This document shows, in pieces, positions 27,054-37,178 of a stretch of DNA of 60,118 bases (the stretch's first letter is position 1; each line of letters opens with the position of its first letter). Origin of the DNA: Aquabacterium sp. (GTDB lineage Bacteria > Pseudomonadota > Gammaproteobacteria > Burkholderiales > Burkholderiaceae_C); assembly GCF_016234775.1 (NCBI RefSeq), contig NZ_JACRAH010000032.1:1-60118 (forward strand), written 5' to 3'. The notes beneath the pieces were generated by a model that was not told where the DNA came from, made no database searches, and saw nothing but the letters and a program-made list of their open reading frames with translations. A program made the position numbers and the translations under genes.

Positions 27054-27067
27054 AGGACAACTGTCCT
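27054..27067. promoter_or_regulatory. Inverted repeat AGGACA-AC-TGTCCT upstream of the ybhG-like gene
   Basis: Perfect 6-bp arms are separated by two bases, 83 bases upstream of the membrane fusion gene start. It could be a TetR-type operator for the second export module. It is followed by T on the plus strand, but no plus-strand gene ends here, so a terminator role is unlikely. Confidence 0.35.
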
Positions 27068-27092
27068 TTTTCGTGACAGCTGTTGTTTCTTG

Positions 27093-28982
27093 TCAAGCGG
27101 TCTGGGTGCGGGCCTGCGCGGCCAGAGGGGCCAGTTCGGCCTCCGTGAGCGTCTCGTGGGCCAGGAGCAGCCGGGCGCCTTGTTCCAGCAAGTCGCGCCG
27201 GGTTTGCAGTCCGGCCGTGGCATTGGCAAAGGCCTTGTCGACCAGTTGACGCACCGCCTCGTCGATGTGGCGGGCCGTGTCTTCGCTGTAGTTGCGCTCG
27301 GAGCCGAAGGCCGGCATCTGGGCCAGAAAGGGCGTGCGCTGTCGCTCGTAGGCGACCTGGCCCAGCTCGGCTGACATGCCCAGGCGCGTCACCATGTCCA
27401 GCGCGATGTCGGTGGCTTTGGCCAGATCGTCGGCGGCGCCGCTGGAGATCTCGCCCAGCATGAGTTGCTCGGCTGCTCGGCCGCCCAGCAGCACGGTCAT
27501 GCGGTGTTCGAGCTCGGTGCGGGTGCTCAGGAAGCGGTCTTCGGTGGGGCGCTGGATGGTGTAGCCCAGCGCGCCGATGCCCCGCGGGATGATGGAGATC
27601 TTGTGAACCGGATCGGCCCCAGGCAGAGACATGGCCAGCAAGGCATGCCCCATCTCGTGATAGGCCACGGTTTCGCGTTCCTTGGGGCTCAGCACGCGGT
27701 TGCGCTTTTCGATGCCGGCCACGATGCGCTCGATGGCGTCGTTGAAGTCGCGCGCCTCAACAGCTTCTGCCTTGCGGCGCGTGGCCAGCAATGCCGCTTC
27801 ATTGACGAGGTTGGCCAGGTCTGCGCCTGCAAAGCCGGGCGTCAGGGCGGCCACGGCATCGGGGTTCACGTCGGCGGCCGTGGTGATCTTTCTGAGGTGC
27901 ACGCGCAGGATGTCGGTTCGGCCTTTGCGATCAGGTCGGTCCACCAGCACCTGGCGGTCAAAGCGGCCGGCGCGCAGCAGGGCAGGGTCCAGCACCTCGG
28001 GGCGGTTGGTGGCCGCAAGGATGACCACGCCCACGCTGGCATCAAAGCCATCCATCTCGGAGAGCAACTGGTCCAGCGTCTGCTCCTTTTCGTCGTGCCC
28101 GCCGCTAAGGGGACCGGCACCGCGGGCGCGGCCCAGGGCGTCGAGTTCGTCGATGAAGATGATGGCGGGTGCGGCTTTGCGCGCCTGCTCGAACAGGTCG
28201 CGCACACGGGCCGCGCCTACGCCCACGAACATCTCGACGAATTCCGAGCCACTGATGGAGAAGAAGGGCACGCCGGCTTCACCGGCCATGGCACGCGCCA
28301 GCATGGTCTTGCCGGTACCCGGTGGCCCGATCAGCAGAATGCCCTTGGGCATGCGCGCGCCCAGGCGGCCGTAGGACTTGGGGTTCTTGAGGAAGTCCAC
28401 CGATTCGCGCAGTTCGTCCTTGGCTTCGTCCACACCGGCCACGTCATCGAAATGCACGCTGACTTCGGTCTCGGCATACACACGGGCGCGGCTCTTGCCC
28501 ACGCCCATCATGCTGCCCAGGCCGCCACCGAAGCCGCCGTCCTTCATCATCTTGCGAGCCAGCAGGTTCCACAGCCCGAACATCAGCAGCACAGGCAGCA
28601 CCCACGAGAGCACATCGTGCACGATGGTGTTCTCGACCACGCCTTCATAGCGCACCTTGTAGCTCGACAGGTCTTTGGCCAGGCCCGGTTCAATGCGGGT
28701 GGTGATGAAGCGCTGGCGGCCGTCTGGCAGGGGCTTCTTCAATTCACCTTCGATGACGTTACTGGCCACGCGCACCGAGGCCACTTCGCCGGCTTCCAGG
28801 TGCTGGACGAACTCGCTGTAGGGCATGGCTTGGACCTGGGCGTTGTTGACCCACAGGTCACGCGCCCACAGCATGGTCAGCAGAATCAAGGCCATGCCCC
28901 AGGGGCTCATGGGCCAGGGCTGCTTCTTGTCGCCATCGGTGGGGCCGCCAGGCTGATTGGATCCGGGTTTGAACAAGGGCAT
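27093..28982 (-). CDS. Second-type FtsH AAA+ zinc metalloprotease
   Basis: This is a 629-residue membrane protease. After a Pro/Gly-rich N terminus come one membrane segment (about 28 to 46), a small periplasmic domain, a second membrane segment (about 125 to 143), the AAA+ domain and the zinc peptidase domain. Walker A GPPGTGKT is near residue 219, the pore motif FVGVGAARV and the second-region-of-homology Arg residues are present, and the zinc site reads HEMGH near residue 441. All catalytic residues are therefore in place. It lies in an export operon, not beside rrmJ/folP where housekeeping ftsH usually is, and is probably a specialised paralogue. It starts four bases after the yhhJ-like gene. 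Confidence 0.93.
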   Translation of the reverse strand: MPLFKPGSNQPGGPTDGDKKQPWPMSPWGMALILLTMLWARDLWVNNAQVQAMPYSEFVQHLEAGEVASVRVASNVIEGELKKPLPDGRQRFITTRIEPGLAKDLSSYKVRYEGVVENTIVHDVLSWVLPVLLMFGLWNLLARKMMKDGGFGGGLGSMMGVGKSRARVYAETEVSVHFDDVAGVDEAKDELRESVDFLKNPKSYGRLGARMPKGILLIGPPGTGKTMLARAMAGEAGVPFFSISGSEFVEMFVGVGAARVRDLFEQARKAAPAIIFIDELDALGRARGAGPLSGGHDEKEQTLDQLLSEMDGFDASVGVVILAATNRPEVLDPALLRAGRFDRQVLVDRPDRKGRTDILRVHLRKITTAADVNPDAVAALTPGFAGADLANLVNEAALLATRRKAEAVEARDFNDAIERIVAGIEKRNRVLSPKERETVAYHEMGHALLAMSLPGADPVHKISIIPRGIGALGYTIQRPTEDRFLSTRTELEHRMTVLLGGRAAEQLMLGEISSGAADDLAKATDIALDMVTRLGMSAELGQVAYERQRTPFLAQMPAFGSERNYSEDTARHIDEAVRQLVDKAFANATAGLQTRRDLLEQGARLLLAHETLTEAELAPLAAQARTQTA

Positions 28983-28986
28983 GGTG

Positions 28987-30126
28987 TCAGGTTTGCATGC
29001 GGCTGACCGCAGAACGGAAGCGCCTCAGAGCGGCGGTGAAGAACACGGCGCCAATCAGCGCGATCGCGGCGAACTGCGGCCACACGATGCTCAGATCGGC
29101 ACCTCGGTAGAGGATGGCCTGCGCGAAACTCACGAAGTGTGTGGTGGGCGCGCCCAGCATGATGAAGCGCACCACCTCGGGCATGCTCTCGCTGGGGGTC
29201 ATGCCGCCCGAGAGCATTTCCAGTGGCAGCAGCACGAGAATCATCAACAGCCCCAGTTGTGGCATTGAGCGTGCCACGGTACCCAGGTAGATGCCCATCG
29301 AGGTGGTGGCAAACAGGTGCAGCGTACTACCCGCCATGAACAGACCCACCGAGCCCGTGATCGGCATGGCCAGCGCGCCTCGCAGCACGAAGTGCACGGC
29401 CAGCGTCGTGGCCAGCATCACCACGGCGCCCATGGCCCAGACTTTGGCCAGCATGATCTCGACCGGTTTGAGCGGCAGCACCAGCAGGTGCTCGATGGTG
29501 CCGTGCTCCCGCTCGCGGATCAAGGCCGCCCCAGTGAGGATGATGGACAGCATGGTCACGTTGTTGATGAGTTCCATCACGCCCATGAACCAGGTGTTGT
29601 CGAGCGCCGGGTTGAAACGCATGCGCATGGCCAGGTCCACAGGTGGGGTGCTGTTGCGCCGCTCACGTTGCACGAACTCGCTGACCTCGCCCAGGGCGAT
29701 GCTCTGGATGTAGCCCGAGCCCAGAAAGGCCTGGCTCATCTGGGTGGCGTCCACATTGAGCTGGATGGCGGGTGTCTTGCCGGCCAGCACATCGCGCTGG
29801 AAGTCGGGTGGGATGTCCATCACGAAGGTATAGCGGCCGGCGTCCATGCCGGGGTCCATGTCGCTCAGGCTGATGAGGCTGGGCTTCATGAAGGTGGGCG
29901 GGTAAAACGCATTGATCACCCGCTGTGACAGGCTGGACTGGTCTTCATCCACCACGGCCATGGGCGCGCGGTGCAGGCGGTCTGGTGCGCCTTTGGCGGC
30001 GGTGTACAAGGCACCGGAAAACGCCCAGATCACGAAGAGCAGCAAGAGCCGGTCACGCCAAAGGCTGCGCAACTCCTTGACGCCGAGGTTGAAGATGTTG
30101 GCCAGTGAGGTCAGCAGGCTGTGCAT
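28987..30126 (-). CDS. yhhJ: ABC-2 type permease (YhhJ-like)
   Basis: This 379-residue ABC-2 permease has the standard layout: one N-terminal membrane segment, an external domain and five C-terminal segments. The conserved signature is around LIREREHGTIEHLLVLPLKPVEIMLAKVWAM. It resembles E. coli YhhJ, which is encoded next to yhiI and rbbA. The gene lies 10 bases after the RbbA-like gene and four bases before the FtsH-like gene, so it is almost certainly in one operon with both. Together with the permease half of RbbA it may form a heterodimeric channel. Substrate unknown. Confidence 0.88.
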   Translation of the reverse strand: MHSLLTSLANIFNLGVKELRSLWRDRLLLLFVIWAFSGALYTAAKGAPDRLHRAPMAVVDEDQSSLSQRVINAFYPPTFMKPSLISLSDMDPGMDAGRYTFVMDIPPDFQRDVLAGKTPAIQLNVDATQMSQAFLGSGYIQSIALGEVSEFVQRERRNSTPPVDLAMRMRFNPALDNTWFMGVMELINNVTMLSIILTGAALIREREHGTIEHLLVLPLKPVEIMLAKVWAMGAVVMLATTLAVHFVLRGALAMPITGSVGLFMAGSTLHLFATTSMGIYLGTVARSMPQLGLLMILVLLPLEMLSGGMTPSESMPEVVRFIMLGAPTTHFVSFAQAILYRGADLSIVWPQFAAIALIGAVFFTAALRRFRSAVSRMQT

Positions 30127-30136
30127 GGGCTGGTCC

Positions 30137-32944
30137 TCACTTGTCCTGCTTTTTGAGCAGGGCGACGCTGATGATGGTCAGCACGGGGATGGCGACTGCC
30201 AGCGGGATGAAATACGGCCACAGCTCGGCCAGGCCCAGCGCCTTGGAGTAGGTGCCACGGCTGATGATCAGGAAGGGGCCGGTCGGGTAGATGCGCCCCA
30301 GCACGGCGGCGAAGCCTTCCAGCGAGGACACCGGGTTGATGATCCCCGAGAACTGGATGGCGGGCAGCATGGTGGCCAGCGAGGTGCCGAAGATGGCCGC
30401 GATCTGGCTGTTGGTGAAGGTGGACATCAGCAGGCCCAGGCCGGTGGCCGCCGTCACATAGAGCAGGGCACCCAGCGTGAGTGCCAGCAGGCTGCCTTTG
30501 AGGGGCACGCCAAAGCCCCAGACCGCCATGGCCGTCATCAACACGAAGCTGACCATGGCCGTGCCGATATACGGCAGCTGCTTGCCCAGCAGAAATTCCA
30601 GCCGCGTCACCGGCGTGACGTAGAGGTTGATGATGGAGCCCAGTTCTTTCTCCCTCACCACCCCCAATGCGGTCAGCATGGCCGGGATGAAGATGAGCAG
30701 GATGGGGATCACGGCCGGCACCATGGCGTACAGGCTCTTGACGTCGGGGTTGTAGCGGTAGCGGATCTCGACCTCTGCCAGTGCCGGGGCCTGCATGCCG
30801 GCTTGCGCCATCTTGTCGGCCAGGTAGCTGGCGTGCAGGCCTTGCACATAGCCGGACACGGTTTCGGCGCGTTGCGGCATGGCGCCATCCACCCACACGC
30901 CGATGCTCGTGGGGCGGCCACGTTGCACGTCGGCCATGAAATTCGGCGGGATCTCGATGGCCAGGCTCAGCTCGCCATTGCGCATGCGTTTGTCCAGATC
31001 GGCATCGCTCTGGATGGGGGGCTGTTCCAGAAAGTAGGGCGAGCCCGAGATGTTGAGCACGTAGTCCCGGCTCAGGGTGGTCTGATCTCGGTCCAGCACG
31101 GCGAAGCGCAGATCCTGCACGTCCATGCTGATGCCGTAGCCCATGATGATCATCAGCAGCGCGGTGCCCAGCAGGGCCAGGGTCAGGCGGATGGGGTCGC
31201 GCCGCAATTCCAGCGATTCGCGGTGGGCATAGCTCAGCAACCGAGCCAGACTGAAGCGGGTGGAGGGGGGGCGGGGAGAGGCAGCGCGGACGGCTGGGCT
31301 GGTGGGCGCAGCGGTGTCAGTTTCCGCAGGGTTGTCGGCGAGCGTGCCGGCATGTCTTGTGTCGGCCTCATCTGGTGCGTCCAGTCCACTTTTATTCGTC
31401 TGATCGACCCGATCGGCAGATTGCGCCTGCTCCAGCAAGGCAATGAAGGTGTCTTCCAGATTGGCGTGACCATGCTGCTGAACCAGCGCGGCCGGCGTGT
31501 CACTGGCGAGCACGCGCCCGGCATGCATCAGCGAGATGCGGTCACAGCGCTGAGCCTCGTTCATGAAGTGGGTCGAGATGAACAGGGTCACGCCATCTTC
31601 GCGTGAGAGCTGGATCATCAATTCCCAGAAACGATCGCGGGCAATCGGGTCCACGCCCGAGGTGGGCTCGTCCAGGATCAGCATGTCCGGCTTGTGCACC
31701 ACGGCCACGGCCAGCGACAGGCGTTGTCGCACACCGAGGGGCAGTTTCTCCGGGAGTTCGTCTGCCACGGCTTCCAGTTCGAAGCGCTGCATCATTTCCT
31801 GCACGCGAGCGGCGCGCTGGTCTGCAGGCACATGAAACAGCTTGGCGTGCAGTTCCAGGTTCTGCGTGACGGTCAGCTCGTTGTAGAGTGAAAAGCCTTG
31901 CGACATATAGCCCACGCGCTGGCGGATGGCCATGTCCTGTGCGTTCACAGGGTGCCCGAACAGCGAGGCACGGCCTTCGGTTGCGGGCAGCAGTCCGGTC
32001 AGCATCTTCATCGTGGTGGTCTTGCCGCAGCCGTTGGAGCCCAGACAGCCGAATATCTCGCCCTTGTGGATGGCCAGGTCGACATGGTCAACCGCGGTGA
32101 AGTCGCCGAAGCGGCAGGTCAGGCCGTGCGCTTCAATGGCGATGTCACCAACCTCGCCCTGGCGTGGCGGCACGACCAAGGCATGGTGCTCCTGGCGCCT
32201 TTGTTCGGGTAGCAACCGAATGAAGGCCGCTTCCAGATCCTCGCAGCCGGTGCGTGCCAGCAAGTCGGCGGGCGTGCCGGTGGCGAGCACGCGCCCACCA
32301 TCCATGGCGATCAGGTGATGAAAGCGCTGCGCCTCTTCCATATAGGCCGTGGCGATCAGCACGCTCATGCCTGGGCGCCTGCTGCGTATGCGTTCGATCA
32401 GTTCCCAGAACTGGCGGCGCGACAGCGGGTCCACACCGGTGGTGGGCTCGTCCAGGATCAGCAGGTCCGGATCGTGGATGAGGGCGCAGCACAGCCCCAG
32501 TTTTTGCTTCATGCCGCCCGAGAGCTTGCCGGCAGGTCGATCGGCGAACGGGGCCAGGCCGGTGCTGTGCAGCAGGTCATCGATGCGGGCCTGGCGCTCG
32601 CTGGCTTCGTGGCCGAACAGGCGGCCAAAGAAGTCCACGTTTTCACGCACGGACAGCGTGGCGTAGAGGTTCTTGCCCAGGCCTTGAGGCATGTAGGCAA
32701 TGCGAGGGCACACCTCGCGGCGATGCCTGGCGCCGGCCATGCTGCCACCCAGCACCTCGATCTCGCCTTGTTGAATCTGGCGCGCGCCGGCCATCAAGGC
32801 GAGCAGGGTGGATTTGCCCACGCCATCCGGGCCGATCAGGCCGACCATGCAACCACCAGGGATCGTCAGCGTGACCTCATCCAGCGCCTTGACCCGCTTG
32901 TAGGCGTGGCTCAGCGAACGGATCTGGGCAACGGACGGGTTCAC
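30137..32944 (-). CDS. rbbA: Fused double ABC ATPase/permease, RbbA-like
   Basis: This 935-residue fusion has two ATPase domains and an ABC-2 permease. The first ATPase (about 1-240) has GPDGVGKST and [11 protein letters not shown]; its switch position is in TAYMEEAQ, with Ala-Tyr where the canonical Thr-His is expected. The second (about 275-510) has GSNGCGKTT, the degenerate signature [11 protein letters not shown] and a normal [10 protein letters not shown] Pro/Ala-rich linker of about 60 residues leads to the permease (about 570-935). The layout and neighbours match E. coli RbbA (YhiH), a ribosome-associated ATPase, though export is the more direct reading. Its start overlaps the yhiI-like gene by four bases. 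Confidence 0.9.
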   Translation of the reverse strand: MNPSVAQIRSLSHAYKRVKALDEVTLTIPGGCMVGLIGPDGVGKSTLLALMAGARQIQQGEIEVLGGSMAGARHRREVCPRIAYMPQGLGKNLYATLSVRENVDFFGRLFGHEASERQARIDDLLHSTGLAPFADRPAGKLSGGMKQKLGLCCALIHDPDLLILDEPTTGVDPLSRRQFWELIERIRSRRPGMSVLIATAYMEEAQRFHHLIAMDGGRVLATGTPADLLARTGCEDLEAAFIRLLPEQRRQEHHALVVPPRQGEVGDIAIEAHGLTCRFGDFTAVDHVDLAIHKGEIFGCLGSNGCGKTTTMKMLTGLLPATEGRASLFGHPVNAQDMAIRQRVGYMSQGFSLYNELTVTQNLELHAKLFHVPADQRAARVQEMMQRFELEAVADELPEKLPLGVRQRLSLAVAVVHKPDMLILDEPTSGVDPIARDRFWELMIQLSREDGVTLFISTHFMNEAQRCDRISLMHAGRVLASDTPAALVQQHGHANLEDTFIALLEQAQSADRVDQTNKSGLDAPDEADTRHAGTLADNPAETDTAAPTSPAVRAASPRPPSTRFSLARLLSYAHRESLELRRDPIRLTLALLGTALLMIIMGYGISMDVQDLRFAVLDRDQTTLSRDYVLNISGSPYFLEQPPIQSDADLDKRMRNGELSLAIEIPPNFMADVQRGRPTSIGVWVDGAMPQRAETVSGYVQGLHASYLADKMAQAGMQAPALAEVEIRYRYNPDVKSLYAMVPAVIPILLIFIPAMLTALGVVREKELGSIINLYVTPVTRLEFLLGKQLPYIGTAMVSFVLMTAMAVWGFGVPLKGSLLALTLGALLYVTAATGLGLLMSTFTNSQIAAIFGTSLATMLPAIQFSGIINPVSSLEGFAAVLGRIYPTGPFLIISRGTYSKALGLAELWPYFIPLAVAIPVLTIISVALLKKQDK

Positions 32945-34107
32945 GGTGCTGCTTGGCTTGACGCGCTGGATGCAACCGCTTGCGGGGCGCTTGGGTCGCC
33001 CGGCTTGGGATAGGCCTTGTCAGGCAGCGCCACATTCAGCTTGTCGGGCCAAGGCGTGTCGGGCTGTACACGCACATAAGCCATGCCCGGCATGCCGGTC
33101 TTGACCTGTTGGCGATAGTGATCAAGCAGGGCGCGGTCAATCTGGGCGCGCACCTTGAACACCAGCTTCTGGCGCTCGGCCGTGGTCTCGACCGTTTTCG
33201 GGGTGAACTGGGCCACGCTGGCCACAAAGGTTACTTTGGCTGGGATCACGTACTGAGGTGCGGCATCCAGCACCAGGCGGGCCTCCGAGCCGATGGCCAC
33301 ACGCCCAGCAGCGGTTTCGGGGAGGAAGAAGGTCATGTAAACATCACCCACATCCACCAGCGAGATGGCCCTGCCGCCAGCGCCCAGGACCTCACCCGCT
33401 TGCGCCGCCAGCACCTGCACGCGCCCTGGCCTGGGGGCCTTGAGCACGCTTTCGTCCAGATCCGCCTGGACGCGTGCCAGGCTGGCTTGCGCGGTGGCTA
33501 TGGCCGAGTCGCCTTCCTGCAATTGCGATCGGGTGGCCGTGATGGCCGTCTTCGCTTCAGCCACCTGAGACTGCGCCGCGCTGACACCCGCCTTGGCGCT
33601 CATGACCTGCGCCTGGATTTCATCGAGCTTCTGGGGTGACAGGAAGCCCTTGTTAACCAGCTCTTGCGTGCGCTGCAGCTGTTTGCTGGCCAGGTGCAAC
33701 TCCGCCTGACGTTGCGACACCACCGCCTTGGCCGTGGTCACGGCCTGTTCGCGTTGGGCCAGCATGGCCGCCGCCGTGGCCTTGGCATTGCGCGCCTGAT
33801 TGATCTGAGATTGGGCGCGCTGCAAATCGGCCTCCAGCGTGGCGGTGTCCATGTGGGCCAGCACCTGCCCGGCTTCGACGTCGTCACCTTCCTTGACCAG
33901 CACATCCTTGAGCCGGCCGGCCGTGCGTGTGGCCACGTCGATGTCGGTGGCTTCAATACGGCCATTACCGCTTGCGATACCGGGTGGCATCCCCTGCGGT
34001 TTGAGGCGGTTCCACGCGATCAGCGCTGCTGCGGCAACCAAGGCCAGCACCACCCAGCCAAGTCGCTTGCGGATCGGGGAGGCCAGGGGGCCTGTGTCGG
34101 CAGTCAT
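32941..34107 (-). CDS. yhiI: HlyD-type membrane fusion protein (YhiI-like)
   Basis: This is a 388-residue adaptor with one N-terminal membrane anchor ([18 protein letters not shown]), a lipoyl half-motif ([21 protein letters not shown]), a very long Ala/Gln-rich helical hairpin (about residues 85 to 215), then the second lipoyl part and the barrel. It is the first gene of the minus-strand cluster and should carry substrate across the periplasm for RbbA/YhhJ. The C-terminal tail is Pro/Ala/Ser-rich. The divergent M16 peptidase gene starts about 180 bases away, and a strong inverted repeat lies in the space between. Confidence 0.9.
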   Translation of the reverse strand: MTADTGPLASPIRKRLGWVVLALVAAAALIAWNRLKPQGMPPGIASGNGRIEATDIDVATRTAGRLKDVLVKEGDDVEAGQVLAHMDTATLEADLQRAQSQINQARNAKATAAAMLAQREQAVTTAKAVVSQRQAELHLASKQLQRTQELVNKGFLSPQKLDEIQAQVMSAKAGVSAAQSQVAEAKTAITATRSQLQEGDSAIATAQASLARVQADLDESVLKAPRPGRVQVLAAQAGEVLGAGGRAISLVDVGDVYMTFFLPETAAGRVAIGSEARLVLDAAPQYVIPAKVTFVASVAQFTPKTVETTAERQKLVFKVRAQIDRALLDHYRQQVKTGMPGMAYVRVQPDTPWPDKLNVALPDKAYPKPGDPSAPQAVASSASSQAAP

Positions 34108-34218
34108 GTTGGATCTTTTCGTTCAGAGAGAACACTGTTTTTTACCATGCATCAAGGTCAGCGAAGATGACCTCGCACAAAGCCATGCCATGCACTGAAC
34201 ATCCCCACGGCGCTCAGT

Positions 34219-34237
34219 TGTAAAGGGAACCTTTACA
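34219..34237. promoter_or_regulatory. Candidate operator TGTAAAGG-GAA-CCTTTACA
   Basis: This is a perfect inverted repeat with 8-bp arms and a three-base centre, located between the divergent yhiI-like and M16 peptidase genes. Its length and symmetry fit a dimeric repressor or a MerR-type activator. No regulator gene is adjacent, so the protein must be encoded elsewhere. Confidence 0.55.
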
Positions 34238-34263
34238 CATGCCCCCTACACTCAGTAAAGCTC

Positions 34264-34286
34264 GGTCCGCTGTCGGACCTATTTTT
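34264..34286 (+). terminator. Terminator-like hairpin just before the M16 peptidase start
   Basis: GGTCCG-CTGT-CGGACC followed by TATTTTT has the form of an intrinsic terminator, yet it lies only four bases upstream of the chosen ATG. It may act as an attenuator or hide the translation start. Confidence 0.4.
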
Positions 34287-34289
34287 GTC

Positions 34290-37127
34290 ATGACGACCCG
34301 ACCCATGAACGCATCGATCTCATCCAGTTCACGTGTTTCCCGCTTTCGTCAATCACCACGGCTGGTGCTGAGTGCCCTGGCCTTGCTGGTCGCCTCCACC
34401 TTGGCGGAGGCCGTGATGGCCGCACCGGCCACGGGCTCTGGCAAGGCTACTTTGGTGGTCAAAAAGGACGTTGCAGCGATCAAACAGGTGACCGCGGTGG
34501 AAGGCATCACCGAATACCGTCTGGCCAATGGGCTGCAGGTGCTGTTGATTCCCGATGATTCGAAACCCACTACCACGGTCAACGTGACCTACCGTGTGGG
34601 GTCGCGCCACGAGAGTTATGGTGAGACCGGCATGGCCCACCTGCTGGAACACCTCATGTTCAAGGGTTCGCCCAAATACCCGCAGGTCTGGGGCGAGTTC
34701 AACAAGCGCGGTTTCAACGCTAATGGCAGCACCTGGTACGACCGTACCAACTACTTCGCCAGTTTTGCCGCCAACGACGACAACCTGCGCTGGTACCTGA
34801 ACTGGCAGGCCGATGCCATGGTGCACAGCTTCATCGCTCGCAAGGACCTTGACAGCGAAATGACCGTGGTGCGCAACGAGATGGAGATGGGCGAGAACGA
34901 CGCTGGTCGCATCCTCATGGAAAAGACGATCTCTTCCATGTACCAGTGGCACAACTACGGCAAGTCCACCATCGGGGCTCGGGCTGATGTGGAGGGCGTG
35001 GACATCAGCCGCTTGCAAGCCTTCTACCGCCGCTATTACCAGCCTGATAACGCCACGTTGATCGTGTCGGGCAAGTTTGATCCGGCCAAGGTGCTGCCCT
35101 GGGTGCAGGAAGCTTTTGGCGTGATTCCCAAGCCTTCGCGCCAGTTGCCGCATCTCTACACGCTGGATGCGGTGCAGGATGGTGAGCGCGCCGTGACCTT
35201 GCGCCGAGTGGGTGGTGTGCCTTTGCTGTACGCCGGCTATCACATCATGCCTGGCGCGCATCCGGACTACGCTGCCATCGAGCTGATCTCCGTGATCCTG
35301 GGTGACACGCCTTCAGGCCGTTTGCACAAGGCCCTGACGGAAAAGCAACTCGCCGCCGGTGTGTTCAGTTTCTCGGAAGGCATGGCTGATCCCGGTTTCA
35401 TCCTGCTCGGTGCCCAACTGTCGCCCCAACAGGATCCGGCCACCTCCAGCAAGGCCATGCTGGAAGTGATCGAGGCCTCCCTCAAGCAGGTACCCATCAC
35501 GCAGGAAGAACTGGACCGCGCCAAGGCCAAATGGCTCAAGTCGTGGGACATGGGTTTTTCAGATCCGCAGCGCATTGGCGTGGCCCTGTCTGAAACCGTG
35601 GCGCAAGGCGACTGGCGCTTGTTTTTCCTGACGCGTGACCGCATCAAGAACGCCAAGCTCGCTGATGTGCAGCGTGTGGCTCAGCAGGTCTTTGTTTCTT
35701 CCAACCGCACCCTGGGTCAGTACGTGCCTACCTCAACGCCTGAGCGCGCGCCGCAGCCAGATCGCGTGAACGTGGCCGACATGTTCAAGGACTTCAAGGC
35801 GCAAGGTGCGCAGGCCAAGGCAGAGGCCTTCGATGCCAGCCCGGCCAATATCGATGCGCGCACGCAGCGCTTTGCCTTGCCGTCGGGTATGAAGGTTGCG
35901 CTGCTTTCCAAGTCGACCCGTGGTCAGGCCGTCAAGGCCAGCCTGACCTTGCGTTATGGTGATGAGAAATCCCTGGCCAATTGGGGCGAAGCGGCCGCCG
36001 CACTGGCTGCCCTGCTGGACAAGGGCACGACAACGTTGAATCGTCAGCAGTTGCAAGACAGGCTCGACGCCCTGCAGGCGGAGGTGAGTTTTGCCGCTGC
36101 GCCTGGTCAGTTGATCGTCAACCTGGCAACCCGACGAACGCATCTGCCTGCATTGATCGCGCTGGTCGCCGATGTGCTGCGACATCCCGCCTTGCCGGCA
36201 GATGCGCTGGAAGAGGTGCGCCAGCAGGCGCTGGCGTCGCTCGAAGAGCAGAGCAAGGAGCCCGAAGGCGTGCTGGCTGAAGCGATCTCTCGTCATGGCA
36301 ATCCCTATCCGCTTGGCGATGTGCGTTATGCCCGCACCTTTGCCGAAACCGAAGCCGACTGGAAAGCCGTTCAGATTGAACGCGTGCGCGCATTCCACAG
36401 CGAGTTTCTGGCTGCAGGCCATGCGCAATTTGCCGCTGTGGGTGATATGGAGGCCCATGCGGTCAAGCAGGCATTGCAGGCGGGCTTTGGTGATTGGCGC
36501 AACGACAAACCCTATGCGCGTGTGCCCAATCCCCTGATCAAATTGCCCCCTGCGCGGTTGGTGCTGGGCACACCGGATAAACAGAATGCCGCGATGTCGG
36601 TTGTCATGCCATTGGCCATGACAGACCGGGATCCTGATTACGCTGCGTTCATGCTGGCCAACCATTTACTGGGGGCCGGTGGCGACTCACGTTTGTGGAA
36701 CCGTATCCGTGAAAAGGAAGGTCTCTCATATAGCGTGTACAGCAGCGTGAACTGGAATCCGGTCGAACAGCATTCCGAATGGACTGCTTCGGCCATCTTC
36801 GCGCCACAAAACCGAGACAAGGTGGAGTCAGCCTTCAAGGAAGAGATCCACCGAGCACTGTCGCAGGGCTTCACGCAGGCAGAGTTTGAGGCGGGCAAAC
36901 GTGGCTTGCTGAATTTCCGTCGATTGGGGCGCGCGCAGGATGGGCGTCTGGCTGCCGGTTGGGCCGCCAATTTGTACCTTGATCGAACCTTTGCCTTGGC
37001 CGCCCAGGTTGATGCGGCCATTGAATCGCTGACGCTGGATCAGGTCAATCAGGCCTTGAAGAAGTATCTGAAGCCCGAACAGTTTGTATTGGGTCTTGCA
37101 GGTGATTTCAAACCAACAAAGCCCTGA
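34290..37127 (+). CDS. Periplasmic M16 family zinc metallopeptidase (two-domain)
   Basis: This protein of about 945 residues has a signal peptide (LVLSALALLVASTLAEAVMA) and a tandem pair of M16 halves. The N-terminal half carries the inverted zinc motif HLLEH (in MAHLLEHLMFKGS) with the downstream Glu in RNEMEMGEND, so it is catalytically complete. The C-terminal half, from about residue 530, lacks HxxEH and should be the non-catalytic clamp. Such enzymes degrade peptides in the periplasm. I chose ATG 34290; ATG 34305 is equally good, and an upstream ATG at 34239 would place the start beside the operator-like repeat and before the hairpin. A bidirectional terminator follows. Confidence 0.9.
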   Translation: MTTRPMNASISSSSRVSRFRQSPRLVLSALALLVASTLAEAVMAAPATGSGKATLVVKKDVAAIKQVTAVEGITEYRLANGLQVLLIPDDSKPTTTVNVTYRVGSRHESYGETGMAHLLEHLMFKGSPKYPQVWGEFNKRGFNANGSTWYDRTNYFASFAANDDNLRWYLNWQADAMVHSFIARKDLDSEMTVVRNEMEMGENDAGRILMEKTISSMYQWHNYGKSTIGARADVEGVDISRLQAFYRRYYQPDNATLIVSGKFDPAKVLPWVQEAFGVIPKPSRQLPHLYTLDAVQDGERAVTLRRVGGVPLLYAGYHIMPGAHPDYAAIELISVILGDTPSGRLHKALTEKQLAAGVFSFSEGMADPGFILLGAQLSPQQDPATSSKAMLEVIEASLKQVPITQEELDRAKAKWLKSWDMGFSDPQRIGVALSETVAQGDWRLFFLTRDRIKNAKLADVQRVAQQVFVSSNRTLGQYVPTSTPERAPQPDRVNVADMFKDFKAQGAQAKAEAFDASPANIDARTQRFALPSGMKVALLSKSTRGQAVKASLTLRYGDEKSLANWGEAAAALAALLDKGTTTLNRQQLQDRLDALQAEVSFAAAPGQLIVNLATRRTHLPALIALVADVLRHPALPADALEEVRQQALASLEEQSKEPEGVLAEAISRHGNPYPLGDVRYARTFAETEADWKAVQIERVRAFHSEFLAAGHAQFAAVGDMEAHAVKQALQAGFGDWRNDKPYARVPNPLIKLPPARLVLGTPDKQNAAMSVVMPLAMTDRDPDYAAFMLANHLLGAGGDSRLWNRIREKEGLSYSVYSSVNWNPVEQHSEWTASAIFAPQNRDKVESAFKEEIHRALSQGFTQAEFEAGKRGLLNFRRLGRAQDGRLAAGWAANLYLDRTFALAAQVDAAIESLTLDQVNQALKKYLKPEQFVLGLAGDFKPTKP

Positions 37128-37133
37128 ACAATA

Positions 37134-37163
37134 AAAAAGGCCGGTCAGTTGACCGGCCTTTTT
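37134..37163. terminator. Bidirectional intrinsic terminator
   Basis: AAAAAGGCCGGTCA and TGACCGGCCTTTTT form a nearly perfect stem with a two-base centre. It has T-runs on both strands, so it serves the M16 gene on the plus strand and the H-NS-like gene on the minus strand. Confidence 0.92.
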
Positions 37164-37178
37164 GTTTCAATCTGAAAT

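Noticed and set aside
27645..27660. HEMGH instead of HEAGH in the FtsH-like protease as a damaged zinc site
   Set aside because: The middle residue of HExGH is variable and both His and the Glu are present, so the site should be active.
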